From contig DJFN01000230.1 of NCBI GenBank assembly GCA_002432085.1, forward strand, positions 220 to 6,152: a DNA stretch of 5,933 bases, written 5' to 3'. Made by a program: the position numbers and the translations under genes. Each line of letters begins with the position of its first letter. Within the stretch, counting starts at the first letter, position 1. The notes under the pieces were generated by a model. The model was not told the DNA's origin and did not search any database. It worked only from the letters and a program-made list of their open reading frames with translations. Shown piece by piece: positions 1 to 4,947 of this stretch. Source of the DNA: Flavobacteriales bacterium UBA5871. GTDB lineage: Bacteria > Bacteroidota > Bacteroidia > Flavobacteriales_D > Crocinitomicaceae.

Positions 1-937
1 CGGCCAGTTTCATTGAGCGAAAGCCATCTTCGATGCTGACATCCGGTGGATTTCCGGTTTTGATCGCGTTGGCAAAGGAACGCAGCTCCTGCTCGATGGC
101 GTTGGTCTCGTTAACCATCGGACGCTCGATGTAGAACGGTTTCACACCTTCGCCTATGCCGAGGTCGAATTTCTGGAAGCGATCGGATTGATTCGTGTCG
201 TTCTGGTGGATGATTTCGGCGTCTTTCTTCAGGAAATCGATGGAAATATAGGCGTTGCGCTGGAAGATCCGCGTTTTGCGCATGTTGTGCTGGGAAATGC
301 GTGAAGCCGTCAGGTTGGCTACGCAGCCGTTGTCGAATTCGATGCGGGCGTTGGCAATATCAGGATTGTCGCTCACCACGGAAACGCCGTTGGCAGCCAC
401 GCGCTTGATGTTCGATTTCACCACGCTCAATACGATGTCGATGTCGTGGATCATCAGGTCGAGCACCACCGAAACGTCCGTTCCACGCGGATTGTACTGC
501 GCCAGGCGGTGAATCTCGATGAACATCGGATGATCAATGTAAGGCAGCGCGCTTACGAAAGCCGGATTGTAGCGTTCCACGTGTCCGACCTGTACCTGAA
601 CACCTGCTTCGGAAGCCAGCTTCATGAGCGTTTTGGCTTCTTCGGGCGTTTGAGTCACGGGTTTTTCAACGAAAACGTGCTTGCTTTTTTTGATGGCTTC
701 GGAAGCAATCTCGAAGTGTGCAAATGTCGGAGCTACGATATCGACGCAATCAACGGCGTCGATGAGCTCACCGATCGTTTCGAAACGCTTCACGGATGCG
801 TTTTCCTTTACAAAACCGGCCGCGGCATCGGATGGGTCGTAGAATCCCACGACTTCATACACATCTGTCAGCTGCTGTAAGATCCGAAGGTGAATCTTTC
901 CCAAATGTCCGACTCCAAAAACGCCAACCTTCAACAT
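1..937 (-). CDS. Gfo/Idh/MocA-family oxidoreductase, C-terminus cut by window edge
   Basis: Predicted cytoplasmic NAD(P)-dependent sugar or sugar-nucleotide dehydrogenase. The 312 visible codons read MLKVGVFGVGHLGKIH at the start, with the Rossmann dinucleotide motif GxGxxG at residues 8-13. An acidic residue after the second strand (D34 in GFYDP) suggests a preference for NAD. The family hallmark EKP is at 91-93, GHVERYNPAF at 118-127, and the putative catalytic-site HDID at 164-167. GHxERxNP is also seen in GnnA-type UDP-GlcNAc 3-dehydrogenases, but the substrate cannot be fixed from this, so no symbol is given. Family members are usually about 320-350 residues, so only the last few dozen residues are missing beyond base 1. 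The ATG at 937 is preferred over an in-frame ATG at 955 because the likely -7 promoter element (957-964) would put the transcript start at or past the upstream ATG. It follows the ATPase on the same strand but has its own promoter and no evident link to the injection system. Confidence 0.93.
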   Translation of the reverse strand, partial: MLKVGVFGVGHLGKIHLRILQQLTDVYEVVGFYDPSDAAAGFVKENASVKRFETIGELIDAVDCVDIVAPTFAHFEIASEAIKKSKHVFVEKPVTQTPEEAKTLMKLASEAGVQVQVGHVERYNPAFVSALPYIDHPMFIEIHRLAQYNPRGTDVSVVLDLMIHDIDIVLSVVKSNIKRVAANGVSVVSDNPDIANARIEFDNGCVANLTASRISQHNMRKTRIFQRNAYISIDFLKKDAEIIHQNDTNQSDRFQKFDLGIGEGVKPFYIERPMVNETNAIEQELRSFANAIKTGNPPDVSIEDGFRSMKLA

Positions 938-956
938 AGTATGAATTTCTTGCATA

Positions 957-964
957 CAAAGTTA
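957..964 (-). promoter_or_regulatory. Bacteroidetes-type -7 promoter element for the oxidoreductase
   Basis: On the minus strand this reads TAACTTTG, matching all informative positions of the Bacteroidetes primary sigma-factor consensus TAnnTTTG. Its downstream edge is 19 bases before the chosen ATG at 937, giving a very short leader. No clear TTG-type -33 box lies about 20 bases upstream, so the call rests on the -7 element and its position. Confidence 0.5.
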
Positions 965-1014
965 GGCGAATGCGCACAGCTGCGACGTTAATTAAACCTC
1001 ACTTTTCAACATTT

Positions 1015-1070
1015 CAATTGACAATTGACAGTGGACAATTGACAGTGGACAATTGACAATGTACAATTGG
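1015..1070. repeat. Heptanucleotide tandem repeat, eight in-phase units
   Basis: Eight consecutive 7-base units run without a phase break: CAATTGA, CAATTGA, CAGTGGA, CAATTGA, CAGTGGA, CAATTGA, CAATGTA, CAATTGG. Part of it can also be read as 14-base units (CAATTGA plus CAGTGGA). Most units contain the self-complementary hexamer CAATTG, so either strand could fold into several alternative small hairpins. It lies between the 3' end of the ATPase gene and the promoter of the oxidoreductase, outside any gene. It resembles the short tandemly repeated heptamers found between genes in several bacterial groups. Function unknown; it may be simple slippage-prone DNA. Confidence 0.85.
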
Positions 1071-1099
1071 TAATAGATCAGCCGAGGCGGAACATTTGA

Positions 1100-2440
1100 T
1101 CAGGCGAACATTTTCCCTTCCTTGGTATATTCCTTCCGGATTCCTTCGATGAGGTGCTGTCGGCTGATCTCCGTGCGTTCTTCTTCTGCTGTTTTCAGGC
1201 AGGCGAACTGCACCACGTTGACGATATTCGCGCCGCTGAGGTTATACGTTCGTGCAATCTGTTCGAGGGCGATTTCCTTGTGAAGCGTGAGGTTTTTCGG
1301 CAGAATGTCGTTCCAGAGTGTGAGTCGCTCGGCGGCGCCCGGCATTTCAAATTCGATCATGGACTGAAAACGGCGCGTGAAGGCCGAATCGAGGTTACTT
1401 TTGAGGTTGGAGGCCAGAATAACCAGTCCCGGATGGCTTTCGATGCGCTGCAGCAGGTAGGAAACTTCCTGGTTGGCGTATTTGTCGTGGGCGTCGCGAA
1501 CGCTGGTGCGTTTCCCGAAAATGGCGTCGGCTTCGTCGAAAAAGAGAATCCAGTCTTTATTGGCGGCTTTGTCGAACAGGCGCGAAAGGTTTTTCTCCGT
1601 TTCACCGATGTATTTGGAAACGACCAGCGACAGGTCGATGCGATAGACGTCGCGTTTGGTGTATTTTCCGAGCAAAGTGGCCGTGAGCGTTTTTCCCGTT
1701 CCCGGCGCGCCGTAAAACAGCACGCGATAGCCCGGTTTTACTTTTCCGCCGAGTCCCCAGTCGTTGAGCAGCGTGTGCTGGTATTTGAGCCACGATTCGA
1801 TTTCCATGATCTGGTCGAGCGTTTTCTTTTGTAAAACGAGATTTTTCCAGTCCAGATCGGTCTCGATCAGCTGTGCCGGAAATCCGCTTCCCAAACGTGG
1901 CTTCAGCACCGTTCCTGTCGTAATAATATCGACGTATTCTTCGTCTACGAGCAATCGTCCGCTCATGCGTGGCTCGCCGACAGGAACGCCGTCGAAAGAC
2001 AAAATGCCTGTCCGGAAAATGTGCGATTCGCATTGGAAGTAGTGCATCAGGTGCATACGCGCTTCGAGGTCTTTGCCTGCGAGCAGGTATAATAACGTGT
2101 CGCCGGTAGGGAAGAAGAGCTCGCGGTTTTTGCCGCGGATCAGTCCCATTTCGGGAAATTCCTTGCCTTCGGACAGGTAGGAAGACAACAGGTCGGGCAA
2201 TAGTTCCGGCTGCATGTGCGGTGTGAGAGCGAGCGTCAGTGCCAGCAGGTCGACTTCGGTCAGCACGCCGCTCGAAGGCAGTTCCTTCAACGTTTCTTCG
2301 CTCAAAAAGGATTGGATATCGGGAAAGTCGGCTTCCTTGCCGGATTGTGTGGCCTTCATCCGGTAATGAATGATTTCGCTCAGAAAGGAGAAAAGCTGTT
2401 CCCAGGTGGCAACAGAAGCAATAGATGTTCTATTCAGCAT
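1100..2440 (-). CDS. AAA+ ATPase of contractile injection system type (Afp15/Pvc15-like)
   Basis: A 446-residue cytoplasmic AAA+ ATPase. The first ~200 residues are a helical, family-specific N-terminal region with no enzymatic motif. The ATPase module follows: Walker A GAPGTGKT at 244-251, a pore-loop-like KYIGETEKNL at 276-285, Walker B ILFFDEAD at 298-305, sensor 1 asparagine N345 in ILASNLKSNLD, arginine-finger pair R356/R357 in FTRRFQ, and a sensor-2 region LSGANI at 401-406. All residues needed for ATP binding and hydrolysis are present, so it should be active. One such ATPase is a standard member of Afp, PVC and Bacteroidetes CIS loci; its role (assembly, remodelling or cargo handling) is not settled. 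Here it is transcribed away from the structural operon, with 1002 bases between the two start codons. In Afp/PVC loci the homologue is co-directional near the operon's far end. A housekeeping AAA+ protein is the alternative, but the DUF4255 and sheath neighbours argue against it. Confidence 0.9.
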   Translation of the reverse strand: MLNRTSIASVATWEQLFSFLSEIIHYRMKATQSGKEADFPDIQSFLSEETLKELPSSGVLTEVDLLALTLALTPHMQPELLPDLLSSYLSEGKEFPEMGLIRGKNRELFFPTGDTLLYLLAGKDLEARMHLMHYFQCESHIFRTGILSFDGVPVGEPRMSGRLLVDEEYVDIITTGTVLKPRLGSGFPAQLIETDLDWKNLVLQKKTLDQIMEIESWLKYQHTLLNDWGLGGKVKPGYRVLFYGAPGTGKTLTATLLGKYTKRDVYRIDLSLVVSKYIGETEKNLSRLFDKAANKDWILFFDEADAIFGKRTSVRDAHDKYANQEVSYLLQRIESHPGLVILASNLKSNLDSAFTRRFQSMIEFEMPGAAERLTLWNDILPKNLTLHKEIALEQIARTYNLSGANIVNVVQFACLKTAEEERTEISRQHLIEGIRKEYTKEGKMFA

Positions 2441-2463
2441 AGTGGATTAAGTTATATAAGGTT

Positions 2464-2471
2464 TAAAGATA
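2464..2471 (-). promoter_or_regulatory. Possible -7 element for the ATPase gene
   Basis: The minus strand reads TATCTTTA, matching TAnnTTTG except for the last base. It ends 23 bases before the ATPase start codon, a plausible distance. No TTG-type -33 element is seen at the usual spacing, and the area is AT-rich, so a chance match is possible. Confidence 0.25.
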
Positions 2472-2547
2472 GGATAAAACAACGAATAGAGGACGGGTTT
2501 TATGGCCTAAAATAGCCGAAAGTGAGAAAAAGTTTTTCTTTTTTCAA

Positions 2548-2566
2548 AACGTAAATAGTTTACGTT
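2548..2566. promoter_or_regulatory. Perfect 8-bp inverted repeat, candidate operator
   Basis: The sequence AACGTAAATAGTTTACGTT is two perfect 8-base arms (AACGTAAA and TTTACGTT) around a 3-base centre TAG. It lies 108 bases upstream of the ATPase start in the AT-rich control region. The near-zero spacer fits a dimeric DNA-binding regulator better than an RNA terminator, since no T-run follows on either strand. A second, shorter palindrome sharing the AACGT/ACGTT half-sites is at 2623-2632. No regulator gene is in the window. Confidence 0.45.
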
Positions 2567-2622
2567 CTTCCCGTCGGATATTTGCCAAAAGAAATTTACA
2601 ACTGTGTATACAAAAAAGGAAA

Positions 2623-2632
2623 AACGTACGTT
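2623..2632. promoter_or_regulatory. Palindrome AACGTACGTT, possible second operator
   Basis: A perfect 10-base palindrome with the same outer half-site (AACGT/ACGTT) as the 19-base inverted repeat whose centre lies 70-71 bases to the left. A looser relative, GAACGTTACGTGTTC, is at 2901-2915. Shared half-sites suggest related binding sites, but a 10-base palindrome alone is weak evidence. Confidence 0.3.
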
Positions 2633-2860
2633 ATAAGAAGATACCAAAGCGCACACAAAAATCGATTATTCACCTATAAAAAAAGCCCGACAACCGACAC
2701 ATAACCAACTATTAATAAAAAAACAGGCAAAAAGATTTGGATATGATTAAAATCCATGTTAGCTTGCCAAGGATTACAAAAAACCACATTCCAGAATTTT
2801 TGTAACCGCACATTCACTGAAGCTTTTCCAGGAGCTATTAAGAACATAGAAACTCACGAC

Positions 2861-3330
2861 AGAATCGGTCTGTTCCGCTCTGTCATGGTTTCACGGCTTT
2901 GAACGTTACGTGTTCAGTCTTTTCCGACTGTTCCGCCGGACATTCTTTGCCTAACCCGTTACTGCAAATGGAAAAGGAAAAAGCACATACATCCGGAAAG
3001 CCTGCGCCTGCGCACCGCGTGTCTGATCAGACGTGTGTGATTCCCTCTTATTCCATGCCTGTTTCTGCAGACCAGGCCGGTAACACCACGAGAAAAAGGA
3101 TCTTCCGGTGAGGAGATAACGGCCCGAAAGCGGAACTGGAAACCGCTGACGGCTTCGGAAAAGAACGGTCTATATCGGCAACGATTGCGGTCTTACAAGA
3201 CAACCCTGGAAATGTCCGGGACCAGCAGACGCTGCTTTACAAACAGGCTGCCGGCTGAAGAGGTCACTGAAAAAAATTGGCAACCGGTCGATCTGGACGA
3301 CTCGCCGTGATCACTTAAGTCTCTTTTCAA
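2861..3330. other. GC-richer island upstream of the structural operon, no assignable gene
   Basis: Composition changes sharply here: bases 3121-3180 contain 34 G or C of 60, against about a quarter G or C a few hundred bases to the left. Two overlapping plus-strand frames are open but neither is convincing. One runs from 2842 to a stop at 3109-3111, with only a TTG start at 2899, and is open again to 3256-3258. The other is open from 3041 to a stop at 3308-3310, with its only ATG at 3212 (32 codons). Neither translation resembles a known family or has a leader element. A remnant of a lost gene, a long untranslated leader, or a small RNA are all possible. It contains a tandem CCTGCG duplication (3001-3012) and a hairpin at 3016-3037. 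Confidence 0.45.
3016..3037 (+). repeat. Hairpin-forming inverted repeat centred on GTCTGATCAGAC
   Basis: Bases 3021-3032 (GTCTGATCAGAC) are a perfect 12-base palindrome. As RNA the stem extends five more pairs outward through G-U wobbles and G-C pairs, giving about nine pairs closed by a GAUC loop. No T-run follows, so it is not a standard intrinsic terminator. The wobble-extended stem is more consistent with RNA structure than with a DNA operator, though chance is not excluded. Confidence 0.35.
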
Positions 3331-3334
3331 CCGG

Positions 3335-3342
3335 TACTTTTC
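3335..3342 (+). promoter_or_regulatory. Possible -7 element for the injection-system operon
   Basis: TACTTTTC matches TAnnTTTG except at the last base. It is the nearest candidate found upstream of the first structural gene, 100 bases before its ATG. No matching -33 TTG was found. It directly abuts the second of two CAACCGGT copies (3281-3288 and 3328-3335). Low confidence; transcription could start further upstream. Confidence 0.2.
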
Positions 3343-3442
3343 TGTTATTTCCGCCGGAAGTCCTTCTTTCTCACATTTTAAATACTAATCACCGAGCTAA
3401 CCACTCAGGAACCACTTTTTATTAACCGCGAAACTCACTGTC

Positions 3443-4039
3443 ATGATTTATGAATCGCTGCACATATTGATCGGGGAGCTGAACAGCTATCTCGCCAGCC
3501 AGGGACTTGAAGAAGATGTCGTTCTCGACAATATCGCATTTGTGGAGAACGACCCGGATTCGAATCAGCCAATGGCGGACAAGGTTGTTCTGACCCTGCT
3601 CAACCTGAACGAAGAAGCCACACTCCGGAATTTTCCGAACAACCGGGTGGAAAACAACAAGGTCACCTACCGTAACAACCGCATCAACCTGAACCTGTAT
3701 CTCTTGTTCAGCTCGAACAAAACGGGTTACGATGTGGCTTTGAAGTACCTCTCGCGCGTGCTGGAATTTTTCCAGGGGAAAAGCGTCTTCACGCAGGCCA
3801 ATACCAATTTCGATCATTCCGATCCTATTCTCAGCGCAATGGGCGATTTCCGTTACACGCTGGAACTGTACACGCCGACCTTTGAAAACCTCAGCTATAT
3901 CTGGGGAACGCTGGGCGGCCGACAGCTGCCGTGTGCACTGTACAAAATGAGCCTTGTGGTGATCGACCGTGAAGCCACGCTGGATCAATCGCCGCTGATC
4001 ACGGAAAACATCGGAAACATTAATGTCACTCCTGTTTGA
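3443..4039 (+). CDS. DUF4255/Pvc16 N-terminal domain protein, likely CIS tube/sheath terminator cap
   Basis: A 198-residue protein filled by a DUF4255 (Pvc16 N-terminal) domain, the family that includes the Afp16/Pvc16 terminators capping the distal end of the inner tube and sheath. Recognisable parts are the amphipathic start MIYESLHILIGELNSYL (1-17), the strand-rich YRNNRINLNLYLLFSSN (76-92), and the hallmark C-terminal block IWGTLGGRQLPCALYKMSLVVID (153-175). There is no signal peptide or membrane segment, so it is a cytoplasmically assembled structural part. The ATG at 3443 is chosen because it gives the usual family N-terminus; no Shine-Dalgarno is present, as is normal in Bacteroidetes. 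It is about 100 residues shorter than Afp16-type terminators, so it may need the next gene product to complete the cap. The next gene starts 8 bases after its stop, implying co-transcription and probably translational coupling. Confidence 0.9.
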   Translation: MIYESLHILIGELNSYLASQGLEEDVVLDNIAFVENDPDSNQPMADKVVLTLLNLNEEATLRNFPNNRVENNKVTYRNNRINLNLYLLFSSNKTGYDVALKYLSRVLEFFQGKSVFTQANTNFDHSDPILSAMGDFRYTLELYTPTFENLSYIWGTLGGRQLPCALYKMSLVVIDREATLDQSPLITENIGNINVTPV

Positions 4040-4047
4040 TTTATCGT

Positions 4048-4935
4048 ATGAGCTATTCACTAACATACCGAACCCTTTTTGAGCTGAATGTATTGCACGA
4101 ATACTATCTGAACAGCGGTCCGGACCCTTTCCGCGGAATGGATCCTGTGCAGCAGCAGCTGATGCTCAAAAATTATGCTTTCAACGGCTTTCTCCGTGTT
4201 GTTCCGACAGCGCAGACGGTTAAGAAGCTGAACAATCAGAAGCTTTTGCTGCGTGCTGACCACAAAGGATTGCAGATCGTAGCCAGCATCGAGTCAACGG
4301 CACCGGCCAATCCGGCTGCTCCGCTCATTTCATTGGACGACAACCTGGAGCTGCACTTCCTGGTGAAGATCGGCGATCCGTCTTTCGAGATCTATACAGA
4401 CCTGACGCTGGTTAAGAACGAGCTGTTCTTTTTCTCCAACATTCAGCCGCCCGACACGCTCAATTTTCCGTACCTGCCGACTTCTGCCGATCCGGAGTTC
4501 TTTACGAACGGTTACCGTCTCGACCTGCCCCAATCGCAGGAGCTGACGACTTTGCTCGGCATTTCCCGGGAAGAGCAGCTTGGCTTGCTGGGAGTTATCA
4601 CGCTGCGCATGCACGGCGATGAAGTCAACATCACCGACACGAACGGCAAAATCCCGGTCGATCCGGTCCGTTTCGAGCTGGAATTCGCCAACCGCAGCAC
4701 TATCTGGAAATATTACTTTCAAAACGCAGACTATTATGCAGAGACAACGAGTCCTAAACCGCTCACCCGAAACGGCTACATCGAGATCGATCCCGGCCAG
4801 CTGACCCTTCACTACACAGGCCCCGAGCCTGAACCGGAAGAAGAATTCGACCTGACACCGTACTACTACCCCGCGCCGGATGTCAGCAAAGCAGAAATCG
4901 AAGCGGGGAATTTTTACTCAGTAATTTATATCTAA
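4048..4935 (+). CDS. Conserved-context CIS protein of unknown function (295 aa)
   Basis: I do not recognise a named family. The reading frame could begin at a TTG (4036) overlapping the previous stop. The ATG at 4048 is preferred: it gives MSYSLTYRTLFELNVLHEYY and starts 8 bases after the DUF4255 stop. Visible features are an N-terminal region rich in Tyr, Leu and His (1-21), alternating hydrophobic segments suggesting mostly beta structure (48-130), a block VRFELEFANRSTIWKYYF (207-224) followed by TRNGYIEID (240-248), an acidic linker PEPEPEEEFD (259-268), and a Tyr/Pro-rich tail. There is no signal peptide, transmembrane helix or catalytic motif. An F-NRST-W-YY pattern of this kind is, from memory, recurrent in unannotated proteins of Bacteroidetes CIS loci; this was not checked. 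Its place between a terminator and the sheath suggests a structural role such as a cap adaptor or cap partner. That is inference from context. Confidence 0.85.
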   Translation: MSYSLTYRTLFELNVLHEYYLNSGPDPFRGMDPVQQQLMLKNYAFNGFLRVVPTAQTVKKLNNQKLLLRADHKGLQIVASIESTAPANPAAPLISLDDNLELHFLVKIGDPSFEIYTDLTLVKNELFFFSNIQPPDTLNFPYLPTSADPEFFTNGYRLDLPQSQELTTLLGISREEQLGLLGVITLRMHGDEVNITDTNGKIPVDPVRFELEFANRSTIWKYYFQNADYYAETTSPKPLTRNGYIEIDPGQLTLHYTGPEPEPEEEFDLTPYYYPAPDVSKAEIEAGNFYSVIYI

Positions 4936-4947
4936 ACACAATAAACA

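Larger units (their letters stand above)
2441..2860. other. AT-rich left half of the divergent control region
   Basis: This stretch between the divergent ATPase and DUF4255 genes has no credible coding sequence. It is very AT-rich: bases 2581-2640 contain 17 G or C of 60, and 2701-2760 contain 14 of 60. It holds A-tracts and the two ACGT-centred palindromes listed separately. The only ATG-led frame noted is 20 codons (2743-2805), too short and unlike anything recognised. The likely content is promoter and operator DNA for one or both flanking transcripts. Confidence 0.6.

Noticed and set aside
446..880. Plus-strand open frame of 144 codons at the left end
   Set aside because: It lies opposite the Gfo/Idh/MocA oxidoreductase, whose Rossmann and EKP motifs show that the minus strand is coding.
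1071..1099. Intrinsic terminator after the ATPase gene
   Set aside because: Only a short GATCA/TGATC pairing and a GCCTCGGC element with a two-base loop are visible. No stable stem with a following T-run on the minus strand was found.
1154..1834. Long plus-strand open frame of 226 codons opposite the ATPase gene
   Set aside because: It is the complementary-strand shadow of the AAA+ ATPase, which has every expected motif. The plus-strand translation has no recognisable domain.
2743..2805. 20-codon ATG-led frame, possible leader peptide
   Set aside because: It is too short to support, there is no attenuator-like hairpin after it, and chance ATG frames are expected in such AT-rich DNA.
2899..3111. 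70-codon frame in the divergent region as a real gene
   Set aside because: It starts at TTG without a leader element, matches no known family and has an arbitrary-looking composition. It is kept only as part of the unexplained GC-rich island.
3281..3335. Direct repeat CAACCGGT (3281-3288 and 3328-3335) and CTGTTCCGC (2870-2878 and 2928-2936) as regulatory repeats
   Set aside because: Repeats of 8-9 bases this far apart can easily arise by chance in about 500 bases of GC-richer DNA, and there is no further support.
4036..4047. TTG start overlapping the DUF4255 stop as the true start of the 295-residue protein
   Set aside because: The ATG four codons later is a far stronger start and gives a natural MSYSLTY N-terminus 8 bases after the upstream stop.
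3422..4066. Minus-strand open frame of 214 codons opposite the DUF4255 gene
   Set aside because: The plus strand encodes a clear DUF4255 protein. The opposite frame is a by-product of codon usage and shows no domain.
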